Under the pieces are notes generated by a model, which worked only from the letters and a program-made list of their open reading frames with translations, did no database searches and was not told the DNA's origin. A stretch of DNA of 30,239 nt, from NCBI GenBank assembly GCA_036557185.1, contig DATBHZ010000092.1, forward strand, positions 1 through 30,239, given 5' to 3'. The translations under genes and the position numbers were made by a program. Positions 21,050 to 28,570 of the stretch are shown piece by piece. This DNA comes from DATBHZ01 sp036557185. Its GTDB lineage: Bacteria > Actinomycetota > Acidimicrobiia > IMCC26256 > JAENVU01. The stretch's first letter is position 1. Every line of letters begins with the position of its first letter.

Positions 21050-22168
21050 TTAGGGCCGCACCTTCGTGAGCGGCGCCCCGTTCGTCCATGCCGCGGGATC
21101 TCCGGGCTCCCACCGGCCGCTCGGCGAGGCATCCACCTGGATCCGTTCCCTCGCCATGCGCACCGCCGCCTCACCGGGCGGGAGGTCCCACGCGCGCGCC
21201 GTCGCCAGCACCTTGGCCGTGGTCGTCTGGATCCTGGACGCTTCCGACATCGCCTGGTCACGCGAGTACCCCGTGAACTCCTGCGCGATGTTGATGATGC
21301 CCCCGGCGTTCGCGACGAAGTCGGGCACGAAGAGCACGCCCTTGTCGGCGAGCGCCGCGTCGACCTCGTCGGACGCGAGCTGGTTGTTCGCGCCGCCGCA
21401 GATGATCTCGCACTTCAGCTCGTCGATCGTCTCGAGGGTCACCACGTCGCCCAGCGCGCACGGAGCGAGGATGTCGCAGGGCGTGCGCAACACCGCGTCC
21501 ACCGGCAACGGGTTGACGTCGAGCTCGTCGACCAGCGCCTTGACGCGCAACGCGTCGACATCGCTGATCTGGACGATCGCGCCCTTCGCGACGAGCAGCC
21601 GTGCCAGCTCGGCGCCGACCTTCCCGACGCCCTCCACCACGACGCGCTTGCCGCGCAGCGAGCCCTCTCCCCAACGGTGCTCGGATGCCGCCCACATCGC
21701 GCAGAAGACGCCGAACGCCGTCACGGGCGAGGGGTCGCCGGAACCGCCGGGCGTGCTCACGCCCGTCACCCACGGCGTGACCTCCGCCATCGAATCCATG
21801 TCGTGCGTCGTCGCGCCGACATCCTCGGCGGCGATGTACCTGCCGCCCAGCTCGTGCACCGCGCGGCCGAGTGCGTGGAGCAGCGCGGGCTTGCGCTCCT
21901 CGAGCGGGTCGTCCCACAGGACGACTGCCTTCCCGCCGCCCTGGTGCAACCCCGCGACCGCAGCCTTGTGGGTCATGGCCTCGGACAGCCGGAGCGCGTC
22001 GTGGACGGCCGCGTCGTCGTCGGCGTAGTGCCAGAACCGGATCCCACCGAGCGACGGACCGAGCGCCGTCGAGTGCACGGCGATGATGGCTCGCAACCCG
22101 GTCGGGGGATCTGTCACGAACACCACCTGCTCGTGCCCGCTCTGCTCCATCTCCCGGATCACGTTCAT
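21050..22168 (-). CDS. Leucine/valine (branched-chain amino acid) dehydrogenase-type protein
   Basis: A 372-residue member of the Glu/Leu/Phe/Val dehydrogenase superfamily. It shows ALGPSLGGIRFWHYADDDAAVHDALRLSEAMTHKAAVAGLHQGGGKAVV, which holds both catalytic lysines (TxKxA and GGGKAV), then AAEDVGATTHDMD and the Rossmann motif VVVEGVGKVGAELARLL with an acidic ISDVDA that favours NAD. CGGANNQLA and VPDFVANAGGIINIAQE follow. It reversibly deaminates branched-chain or related amino acids to keto acids. ATG 22168 is 10 nt after the msrB stop with AGGCGA upstream, so it is co-transcribed with msrB; the longer open frame upstream overlaps msrB and is not used. Confidence 0.88.
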   Translation of the reverse strand: MNVIREMEQSGHEQVVFVTDPPTGLRAIIAVHSTALGPSLGGIRFWHYADDDAAVHDALRLSEAMTHKAAVAGLHQGGGKAVVLWDDPLEERKPALLHALGRAVHELGGRYIAAEDVGATTHDMDSMAEVTPWVTGVSTPGGSGDPSPVTAFGVFCAMWAASEHRWGEGSLRGKRVVVEGVGKVGAELARLLVAKGAIVQISDVDALRVKALVDELDVNPLPVDAVLRTPCDILAPCALGDVVTLETIDELKCEIICGGANNQLASDEVDAALADKGVLFVPDFVANAGGIINIAQEFTGYSRDQAMSEASRIQTTTAKVLATARAWDLPPGEAAVRMARERIQVDASPSGRWEPGDPAAWTNGAPLTKVRP

Positions 22169-22178
22169 CGCCGTTCGC

Positions 22179-22589
22179 CTATCCGTCGGTGGCCGGCTCG
22201 AGATCGAGCGCAGCCGAGTTGATGCAATATCGCTGCCCCGTCGGCCGGGGACCGTCGTCGAACACGTGCCCGAGGTGCCCACCACACTTGCGGCACACCA
22301 CCTCGGTGCGCACCATGCCGTGGCCCGTGTCCGATCGGAGCTCCACCGCCTCCGCAACCGCAGGCTCGTAGAAGGACGGCCAACCCGTCCCGGACTCGAA
22401 CTTGGTGTCGGAGGAGAAGAGCTCCGCTCCGCAGCCGGCGCAGCGGTACATGCCCTTGTCCTTTGTCATGGCATATTTGCCCGTAAAGGCCCGCTCCGTA
22501 CCCTGGCGGCGAAGCACCTCGAATTGCTCGGGGCTGAGCTTCTCCCGCCATTCGTCGTCCGTCATCGAGATTTTTTCGGTATCCGCCAT
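22179..22589 (-). CDS. msrB: Peptide-methionine (R)-S-oxide reductase
   Basis: A 136-residue single-domain MsrB that reduces methionine-R-sulfoxide in proteins. The structural zinc is bound by CAGC and CRKC; the fold markers are FESGTGWPSFYEP, GHLGHVFDDGP and the catalytic Cys (about 122) in RYCINSAALDL. Length is normal for free-standing MsrB. The ATG at 22589 is fixed by TAAGGT six nt upstream (leaderless). It is the first gene of msrB-leucine dehydrogenase(-aminotransferase) and divergent from the response-regulator gene, 96 bp away. Confidence 0.95.
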   Translation of the reverse strand: MADTEKISMTDDEWREKLSPEQFEVLRRQGTERAFTGKYAMTKDKGMYRCAGCGAELFSSDTKFESGTGWPSFYEPAVAEAVELRSDTGHGMVRTEVVCRKCGGHLGHVFDDGPRPTGQRYCINSAALDLEPATDG

Positions 22590-22595
22590 GGTCAA

Positions 22596-22601
22596 ACCTT
22601 A
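22596..22601 (-). promoter_or_regulatory. -10 box TAAGGT for msrB (leaderless)
   Basis: On the minus strand TAAGGT is followed by TTGACC and ATG 22589. Confidence 0.6.
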
Positions 22602-22673
22602 GGCACGCTCCGGAGGGGCCCATCTCCACAGAATCTCCACACCCCAGGGGGGACTCCTCCACCGCAGGCTCCT

Positions 22674-22679
22674 TATCCT
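22674..22679 (+). promoter_or_regulatory. -10 box TATCCT for the response-regulator gene
   Basis: TATCCT is followed by GAGGAA and GTG 22686, which fits a leaderless start. GAGGAA could instead serve as a ribosome site for GTG 22695, nine nt further on, so the two readings compete. Confidence 0.55.
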
Positions 22680-22685
22680 GAGGAA

Positions 22686-23414
22686 GTGACGCCCGTGGCA
22701 CCACTCGCGCCGAACGCGCGCACGATCCTGGTGATCGAGGACGAAGCCTCGATCGCCGCCGCGGTGGCGGCCCGGCTGCGCTCCGAGGGGTTCTCGGTCG
22801 ACATCGCCTCCGACGGGCCGAGCGGCGTCGTGCGGTGCCGAAAGCTGCAACCCGACCTCGTCGTGCTCGACCTCATGCTCCCCGGCCTCGACGGCTTGGA
22901 GGTCTGCGAGCGCATCCAGGAGGACCGGCCCGTTCCCGTGCTGATGTTGACCGCGCGCGACTCCGAGAGCGATCTCGTCGTCGGGCTCAACGTCGGCGCC
23001 GACGACTACATGACCAAGCCGTTCTCGACGCGGGAGCTCGTGGCGCGCGTCCATGCTCTGCTGCGCCGCGTCGATCGTGCGCGTGCCGACGCCGGGCTCC
23101 CGGAGCTGCGGGTGCTCGAGCTTGCAGACGTGACGGTGGACACCACGACCCGGCGCGTCACGCGCGACGGCGAGGTCGTGCACCTCACGCCCACGGAGTT
23201 CGATCTGTTCGTTTGCCTGGCCGAGGTTCCCGGTCGCGTCTACACGCGCGACGAGCTGCTCGCGCAGGTCTGGGGCTACGACGTCGCGTCGGGTGGCCGC
23301 ACCGTCGACTCGCACGTCCGCGCGATCCGGCGCAAGCTCCATCCGGGGCTCATCCGAACGGTGCACGGCGTCGGCTACGCGATCGACACCGACGTTGCCG
23401 GGAGCCTGCCGTGA
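22686..23414 (+). CDS. OmpR/PhoB-family response regulator
   Basis: A 242-residue two-domain regulator. The receiver (about residues 12-125) has the acidic pair in VIEDEAS, the phosphoacceptor Asp62 in VVLDLMLPGLDG, the Thr in MLTARDSES and the Lys in MTKPF. The winged-helix DNA-binding domain (about 140-236) has VHLTPTEFDLFVCLAEVPGRVYTRDELLAQVWGYD, then RTVDSHVRAIRRKL and IRTVHGVGYAI. Starting from GTG 22686 gives a short N-terminal extension before the receiver; GTG 22695 is equally possible. The stop overlaps the kinase start as GTGA, so the pair is coupled. Confidence 0.93.
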   Translation: MTPVAPLAPNARTILVIEDEASIAAAVAARLRSEGFSVDIASDGPSGVVRCRKLQPDLVVLDLMLPGLDGLEVCERIQEDRPVPVLMLTARDSESDLVVGLNVGADDYMTKPFSTRELVARVHALLRRVDRARADAGLPELRVLELADVTVDTTTRRVTRDGEVVHLTPTEFDLFVCLAEVPGRVYTRDELLAQVWGYDVASGGRTVDSHVRAIRRKLHPGLIRTVHGVGYAIDTDVAGSLP

Positions 23415-24460
23415 AGCACATGCCGGACCGGCCGCTCGACCAGGTGACGAGCATCAAGGTCAAGCTCGCGGGTCTGATCGTGGGTGCCGTCGGCATCACG
23501 GTCTTCGTGTTCTGGTTCATGGTCCGGATCCTCGAGATCTGGCCCAGCGTGAGCGGCGTAGTCGCCGGCGTCGTCGCGCTCGTGATGGTCCGGTTCCTCG
23601 CTCGGGGCATGACGTCACCCCTGCGGGAGATGGCAGAGGCCACACAGGCCATGGCCCGCGGCGACTACTCCCGCCGCGTCACCGACAGCGCGCGTGACGA
23701 GGTCGGCCGGCTCGCACGCTCGTTCAACCAGATGGCTGCCGAGCTTGCCGAGACGGACCGAGTCCGGCGTGATCTGGTCGCCAACGTCAGCCACGAGCTG
23801 CGGACGCCACTCACCGCGTTGCAGGCCACGCTCGAGAACCTCGTGGACGGTATCGAGGCGCCCGAACCGGGGACGCTCTCCACGATGCTCGCTCAGGTCG
23901 AGAGGCTCGGACGGCTCGTCACTCAGCTCCTGGACCTCTCACGCCTCGAAGCCGGCACCGTGCCGCTCGACCGCCAGGAGTTCGCCGTCGAGCCCGTGCT
24001 CGAGCACGCGGTCCGCGAGCAAAAGCTGCACGCGCCCGGTGTCGAGATCGCGATGATCGTGGAGGACGAGCCGCTGATCGCGGACGGTGATCCCGAGCGG
24101 GTGCACCAGGTCGTTGCGAACCTGCTCGAGAACGCGGTGCGCCACTCGCCCAGCGGCTCCGGCGTGGAGGTGCGTGCGCGCCGGACCGACGATCGCGTGA
24201 CGATCGAGGTGCTCGACGAAGGTCCGGGCATCCCGGAGCAGGACGAGCAACGAGTGTTCGAACGCTTCTACCGCGCGGACTCCGCCCGCGCGTCGAGCGA
24301 CGGGGGCGCCGGCCTCGGGCTCGCCATCGCTCGCTGGATCGTCGATCTGCACGGCGGGGACATCCACCCGGAGCCGCGGCTGCCTCACGGCTGCCGCATG
24401 GTGGTGACGCTCCCGCACGGCCACGTCAAACGCACCGCGCCCGCGGCGGCGCCCGCCTGA
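23411..24460 (+). CDS. Sensor histidine kinase with two closely spaced membrane helices
   Basis: A 349-residue kinase. Two transmembrane helices (about 18-39 and 45-63) are separated by only about five residues, so there is no outside sensor domain. A HAMP domain follows (LARGMTSPLREMAEATQAMARGDYSRRV). The dimerisation domain has the phospho-acceptor His128 in VSHELRTPL, and the ATPase domain has the N box NLLENAVRHSP, G1 DEGPGIP, F box FERFYR and G2 GAGLGLAI. It phosphorylates the upstream-encoded regulator. The layout recalls intramembrane-sensing kinases that respond to envelope stress, usually with an accessory protein; the signal is unknown. The start GTG overlaps the regulator stop. Confidence 0.92.
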   Translation: MKHMPDRPLDQVTSIKVKLAGLIVGAVGITVFVFWFMVRILEIWPSVSGVVAGVVALVMVRFLARGMTSPLREMAEATQAMARGDYSRRVTDSARDEVGRLARSFNQMAAELAETDRVRRDLVANVSHELRTPLTALQATLENLVDGIEAPEPGTLSTMLAQVERLGRLVTQLLDLSRLEAGTVPLDRQEFAVEPVLEHAVREQKLHAPGVEIAMIVEDEPLIADGDPERVHQVVANLLENAVRHSPSGSGVEVRARRTDDRVTIEVLDEGPGIPEQDEQRVFERFYRADSARASSDGGAGLGLAIARWIVDLHGGDIHPEPRLPHGCRMVVTLPHGHVKRTAPAAAPA

Positions 24461-24496
24461 GATCGCCGCAGCACAGCAATTCCTAGGGAGACACGG

Positions 24497-25144
24497 ATGA
24501 TCAAATTCGCCAGCATCGACGACGCACTGAAGCGCATCCGCCGCGGTGAGATGGTCCTCGTCGCCGACGACGAGGACCGTGAGAACGAGGGAGACCTCAC
24601 GCTCGCCGCCGAGTGGGTCACACCCGAGGCGATCAACTTCATGTTGCGCTGGGCGCGCGGCCTGGTGTGCATGCCGACGAGCGCGTCACTCCTCGACAGG
24701 CTCGACATCCCGCCGATGGTTCCGCCGGGCCACGCAGGTTGCGACACCGCGTTCAGCGTCTCGATCGACCACGTCGACGCGGGCAGCGGCATCGGTGCCG
24801 CCGATCGTGCGCTCACCGTTCGTCGCGTTCTCGACCCCGCGTCGACGCCGGGCGAGTTCGTCCGCCCCGGCCACGTCTTCCCGCTGCGCGCTCGCGACGG
24901 CGGGGTGCTGGAACGGCGCGGCCATACCGAGGCAGCCGTGGACCTGGCGCGCCTCGCCGGCCTCGCCCCCGTCGCCGTGATCTGCGAAGTGCTGCACGAC
25001 GACGGCTCGCCTGCGCGCCTCCCATTCCTCGAGATGTTCGCCCAGGAGCACCGGATCTCGATGATCTCGGTCGCGCAGCTCGTCGACTACCGGGCCGAGC
25101 ACACCGCCGACGCCGACGACCCGACCGTCCCGCTGCTCCTCTGA
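24497..25144 (+). CDS. ribB: 3,4-dihydroxy-2-butanone-4-phosphate synthase (stand-alone)
   Basis: A 215-residue RibB that makes the four-carbon precursor of riboflavin from ribulose-5-phosphate. It shows the metal/substrate loop DDEDRENEGDL, then FMLRWARGLVCMP, DTAFSVSIDH, FVRPGHVFPLRARDGGVLERRGHTEAAVDLARLAG and ICEVLHDDGSPAR. The GTP cyclohydrolase II (RibA) domain that many actinobacteria have fused behind it is missing; the protein ends shortly after MISVAQLVDYR. TAGGGAG lies about 7 nt before the ATG. It is 36 bp after the kinase gene and no FMN riboswitch is visible, so it may be transcribed with the two-component genes. Confidence 0.95.
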   Translation: MIKFASIDDALKRIRRGEMVLVADDEDRENEGDLTLAAEWVTPEAINFMLRWARGLVCMPTSASLLDRLDIPPMVPPGHAGCDTAFSVSIDHVDAGSGIGAADRALTVRRVLDPASTPGEFVRPGHVFPLRARDGGVLERRGHTEAAVDLARLAGLAPVAVICEVLHDDGSPARLPFLEMFAQEHRISMISVAQLVDYRAEHTADADDPTVPLLL

Positions 25145-25164
25145 CCTCCCTGCATCCGATCGAC

Positions 25165-26514
25165 GTGCTCAATCGGCTCGCGACGATCGTCCGTTCGCAG
25201 CACGTGCTCACGGAACCGGACGAGCGCGCCGGCTACGAGATCGACTGGACACGCCGCTACCGGGGAGACGCGCTGGCGGTCGTGCGGCCGGGAAGCACCG
25301 CTGAGGTCGCGCAGGTGCTCTCGGTCTGCAACGAGGGGTCGATCGCGGTCGTCCCGCAGGGCGGCAACACGGGTCTCGTGGGCGGCAGCGTGCCGCGGCC
25401 CGACCGGGCCGCCGTGGTGCTGAGCCTCGCACGTCTCGACGAGTGCTCGATCGACGCGCAGCACGGCGAGGCGGTGGTCGGCGGCGGTGTGATCCTGGAG
25501 TCGTTCCAGCGGGCGTCTCGCGCGAGCGGTTGGGACCTCGCGGTCGACCTCGCAGCTCGCGGCTCGTGCACGATCGGCGGGATGGTCGCGACGAACGCCG
25601 GTGGCGAGCACGTCGTCCGCTACGGGCCCATGGCCCAGCAGCTCATCGGAGTCGAGGCGGTGCTCGCCGACGGCACCGTCGTCGGGCACGTTCCCGCGCT
25701 CCGCAAGGACAACACCGGCTACCACTGGGCAGGCATCCTGGCCGGCAGCGAGGGAACGCTGGGCGTCGTGACCCGCGCGCACCTGCGGCTCGTCGCGGTC
25801 CTGCCTGCACGCGTCGTCGCTCTCCTGGGGCTGCCCGATCTCGAAGCCGCGCTCGCGGTCACCGGCAAGCTTCGCCGCACGCTCCCCGAGCTGAACGCCG
25901 TCGAGGTCTGCTTCGCTGACGGCATCGACCTCGTCCGTTCCGTCACCGGCATGCCGGCTCCGCTGTCGCAACGCGCGCCCGTGAATGTCGTGGTCGAGAC
26001 CGCGGGCGACGACGTTGACCTGCTCGTGGATCGCCTCGGCGGCGCGGTCGCCGCCGCCGGAGGCATGCTCGACAGCGCGATCGCGAGCACCGAGGCCGAC
26101 CGTGCGCGCCTGTGGCGCTACCGAGAGGCGCATACCGAGGCGATCAGCACACTCGGCGTGCCGCACAAGCTCGACGTGTCGATCCCCTTCGACCGCATGC
26201 TCGAGTTCGAGCGACGCGTGCGCGCGCTCGTGAGCGACGCCGGCGCGCAGCTCGTGCTGTTCGGCCACCTCGGCGACGGGAACCTGCACGTCAACGTGCT
26301 GGGACCGTCGGCCGACGACGCGCGCATCGACGATGCCGTGCTCGACCTCGCCGCCTCCCTCGGAGGCAGCATCAGCGCCGAGCACGGCATCGGCATCGCG
26401 AAGCGCTCCGCGTTCGCGCGCACCCGGAGCACCGCGGAGCTCGACGCGATGCGCGCGATCAAGCGGGCGCTCGACCCCCGAGCGATCCTCAACCCTGGCG
26501 TGCTCTTCTCCTGA
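25165..26514 (+). CDS. FAD-linked oxidase, GlcD / D-2-hydroxyglutarate dehydrogenase-like
   Basis: A 449-residue flavoprotein of the VAO/PCMH group. The FAD domain has AVVRPGSTAEVAQVLSVCNE, VPQGGNTGLVGG (pyrophosphate binding), DLAARGSCTIGGMVATNAGG and GTLGVVTRAHLRL. The C-terminal domain has LFGHLGDGNLHVNV, with the metal-binding His pair, and ISAEHGIGIAKRSAF. Such enzymes oxidise D-2-hydroxy acids (D-lactate, glycolate, D-2-hydroxyglutarate). GTG 25165 is the first plausible start after the ribB stop (20 bp gap); translation could begin at CTG 25150. The much longer open frame upstream runs over ribB in another frame and is not coding. Confidence 0.88.
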   Translation: MLNRLATIVRSQHVLTEPDERAGYEIDWTRRYRGDALAVVRPGSTAEVAQVLSVCNEGSIAVVPQGGNTGLVGGSVPRPDRAAVVLSLARLDECSIDAQHGEAVVGGGVILESFQRASRASGWDLAVDLAARGSCTIGGMVATNAGGEHVVRYGPMAQQLIGVEAVLADGTVVGHVPALRKDNTGYHWAGILAGSEGTLGVVTRAHLRLVAVLPARVVALLGLPDLEAALAVTGKLRRTLPELNAVEVCFADGIDLVRSVTGMPAPLSQRAPVNVVVETAGDDVDLLVDRLGGAVAAAGGMLDSAIASTEADRARLWRYREAHTEAISTLGVPHKLDVSIPFDRMLEFERRVRALVSDAGAQLVLFGHLGDGNLHVNVLGPSADDARIDDAVLDLAASLGGSISAEHGIGIAKRSAFARTRSTAELDAMRAIKRALDPRAILNPGVLFS

Positions 26515-26520
26515 GACCGC

Positions 26521-26526
26521 TAGGGT
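26521..26526 (+). promoter_or_regulatory. -10 box TAGGGT for the acyl-CoA dehydrogenase gene
   Basis: TAGGGT lies just after the preceding stop codon, giving a short leader of about 26 nt. Here, unlike at most promoters in the window, a true ribosome site (GAGGAG, 26549-26554) is present. Confidence 0.5.
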
Positions 26527-26558
26527 CCCGAGCGGGTCGCGAGAGACGAGGAGAAGCC

Positions 26559-27785
26559 ATGGACTTCGCGCAGAGCCAGCGCTCGAAAGAGCTCCAGGCG
26601 CAGCTCCAGGAGTTCGTCGACACGCAGGTCGAACCGGCAACGCCCGTCTACTTCGAACAGGTGCGTGACTCGGGTGACGCGCACTTCCATCCGCCTGTGA
26701 TGGAGGAGCTCAAACGCGAGGCCCGCGCGCGCGGTCTCTGGAACCTCTTTCTTCCGAACGCCAAGTTCGGCGCAGGTCTCGGCAACGTCGACTACGCACC
26801 CCTGTGCGAGATCATGGGCCGGAACCTGCTCACCGCAGAGGCGACGAACTGCGCAGCACCCGACACCGGCAACATGGAGATCCTCGCCGAGTTCGGGACG
26901 CCCGAGCAGCAGGACGAGTGGCTGGTACCGCTGCTCGAAGGCGAGATCCGCTCGTGCTTCGCGATGACGGAGCCGTGGGTCGCGAGCTCTGACGCCCGCA
27001 ACATCCAGAGCACGATCGAGCGCGACGGAGACCACTACGTGGTGAACGCGCACAAGTGGTTCACCAGCGGAGCGGCATCGTCACGGTGCAAGGTGGCGAT
27101 CCTGATGGGCGTGTCGGCACCCGACGCGGACCCGTACCACCGCCATTCGATGATCCTCGTCCCGATGGACACGCCCGGCGTTCAGGTCGTCCGCACGCTC
27201 TCGGTCTTCGGGCACGACGCCGGCGGCGGCCACTGCGAGACGCTCTTCGAGAACGTGCGTCTCCCGGTCACCAACGTCCTCGGTGGCGACGGCAACGGCT
27301 TCGCGATGGCGCAGGCGCGGCTCGGCCCCGGCCGGATCCATCACTGCATGCGCGCGATCGGCCTCGCCGAGAAGGCGCTCGAGCTCCTGTGCAAGCGCGC
27401 GCAGCTGCGTGTCGCGTTCGGCAAGCCGCTCGCCGAGCAGGGCACCATCCAGGCGACGGTGGCCGAGAGCCGCATCATGATCGAGCAGGCGCGCCTGCTC
27501 ACCATGAAGGCGGCATGGCTCATGGACACGGTCGGGAACAAGGGCGCGCGCTTCGAGATCGGCGCGATCAAAGTTGTCGCTGCGCGCACCGCGACGACCG
27601 TGATCGACCGGGCGATCCAGGTGTTCGGCGGTGCGGGTGTCTCACAGGACTGGCCGCTCGCCGACATGTATGCGCACGCGCGCACCCTCCACTTGGTCGA
27701 CGGCCCCGACGAGGTGCACCTCCAGCAGATCGCGCGCCGCGAGCTCCGGAAGTACGAGGCGCTCCGCCCGGCCGCGGTCTCCTAA
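26559..27785 (+). CDS. Acyl-CoA dehydrogenase (ACAD10/11-like)
   Basis: A 408-residue FAD enzyme that introduces the alpha-beta double bond in acyl-CoA. It shows the helical N-terminal domain (FVDTQVEPATPVYFEQ), CFAMTEPWVASSDARNIQSTIERDGDHYVVNAHKWFTSGA for flavin contact, the middle beta domain, and the C-terminal QVFGGAGVSQDWPLADMYAHARTLHLVDGPDEVHLQQIARREL. The closing TLHLVDGPDEVH is typical of the ACAD10/ACAD11-like group acting on long-chain or 4-hydroxy acyl-CoAs; the substrate here is not known. GAGGAG five nt before the ATG fixes the start. It is different from FadE30 in the same window. Confidence 0.92.
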   Translation: MDFAQSQRSKELQAQLQEFVDTQVEPATPVYFEQVRDSGDAHFHPPVMEELKREARARGLWNLFLPNAKFGAGLGNVDYAPLCEIMGRNLLTAEATNCAAPDTGNMEILAEFGTPEQQDEWLVPLLEGEIRSCFAMTEPWVASSDARNIQSTIERDGDHYVVNAHKWFTSGAASSRCKVAILMGVSAPDADPYHRHSMILVPMDTPGVQVVRTLSVFGHDAGGGHCETLFENVRLPVTNVLGGDGNGFAMAQARLGPGRIHHCMRAIGLAEKALELLCKRAQLRVAFGKPLAEQGTIQATVAESRIMIEQARLLTMKAAWLMDTVGNKGARFEIGAIKVVAARTATTVIDRAIQVFGGAGVSQDWPLADMYAHARTLHLVDGPDEVHLQQIARRELRKYEALRPAAVS

Positions 27786-27788
27786 CGC

Positions 27789-27805
27789 GCGGCGCCCCGC
27801 GCCGC
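27789..27805. terminator. Hairpin between convergent genes
   Basis: GCGGCGC, CCC and GCGCCGC form a perfect 7-bp stem with a 3-nt loop, beginning 4 nt after the acyl-CoA dehydrogenase stop and 13 nt from the deacetylase stop on the other strand. There is no U-tract, as is common for actinobacterial terminators. Confidence 0.6.
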
Positions 27806-27818
27806 AGAACCGGCGCCC

Positions 27819-28559
27819 TCAGCTCGTCGCGGGGATGCCGTGCTCGCCGACCGGCCCGACGGAGAGACCGAGGTTGCCGAAAGCCGTCGCGATCCTCGGC
27901 AGCGCGGCGAGCGAGGCCTGCCAGCAGTCGAACGCGGACGTGCAGTCGGAGTCGTGCAGCAGCACGGTCCCACCGTCGACGAACCCGTCGAGCACGTCCT
28001 GTGTCACGGACTCCGCGGTCGCCGCCGCACGCCAGTCACGCCCCCAGGCCGTCCACAGGACGGGGCGCAGCTGGAGCCGGCGCGCCGCCCACATGCCGTT
28101 CATCGAGAGCGTTCCGTACGGTGGGCGGAACCACTCCGGTTCCGCGCCGGTGATGTCCGCGATGAGGTCGCGCGAGCGTGCGATGTCGTCGACGGTCGCG
28201 CGCGGTGAGCGCCAGAGCTGGGAGTGGTGCTCGTATCCGTGGACGCCGATCTCGTGGCCGGCCGCGGCCACCTCCTCGGCGAGCCCCGGCGCGCGGCGCA
28301 CCATCTCGCCCAGCATGAAGAACGTCGCCCGCCAGCCGAGCTCGGCAAGGCGCTCGAGGAAGTCCGGCGTGGACGACGGGTCCGGGCCGTCGTCGAACGT
28401 GACGGCGACGTGGCCTCTGCGCCCGACGCCGGCAAGCTGCGGCGCGATCCGCCTGCCGAGAGCGGAGAGCGCGATCAGAGACGGTGCGCTGTTGATGGCA
28501 AGGGCGGCTGCGCCCGCGCCGGCGAAGGCTCCACCTACCCACGCAGCACGACGCGCCAT
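27819..28559 (-). CDS. Polysaccharide deacetylase (NodB domain), membrane-anchored
   Basis: A 246-residue carbohydrate esterase family 4 protein. A signal-anchor helix (about residues 5-32) precedes the NodB domain. The domain has all main motifs: AVTFDDGPDP with the catalytic and metal Asp (56-57), HGYEHH giving the metal His pair (107 and 111), RPPYG (145-149), DWRA and the closing VLLHDSD with its His. It should therefore be active, removing acetyl groups from an extracellular glycan. ATG 28559 is 11 nt after the glycosyltransferase stop, with no ribosome site; TAGATT (28573-28568), overlapping that stop, lies eight bases before the ATG and could drive a nearly leaderless message. It pairs with the upstream glycosyltransferase that carries a degenerate copy of this domain. 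Confidence 0.9.
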   Translation of the reverse strand: MARRAAWVGGAFAGAGAAALAINSAPSLIALSALGRRIAPQLAGVGRRGHVAVTFDDGPDPSSTPDFLERLAELGWRATFFMLGEMVRRAPGLAEEVAAAGHEIGVHGYEHHSQLWRSPRATVDDIARSRDLIADITGAEPEWFRPPYGTLSMNGMWAARRLQLRPVLWTAWGRDWRAAATAESVTQDVLDGFVDGGTVLLHDSDCTSAFDCWQASLAALPRIATAFGNLGLSVGPVGEHGIPATS

Positions 28560-28570
28560 ACGTGAGAAAT

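Noticed and set aside
24461..24496. FMN riboswitch before ribB
   Set aside because: The gap is only 36 bp and none of the conserved FMN-element segments are present.
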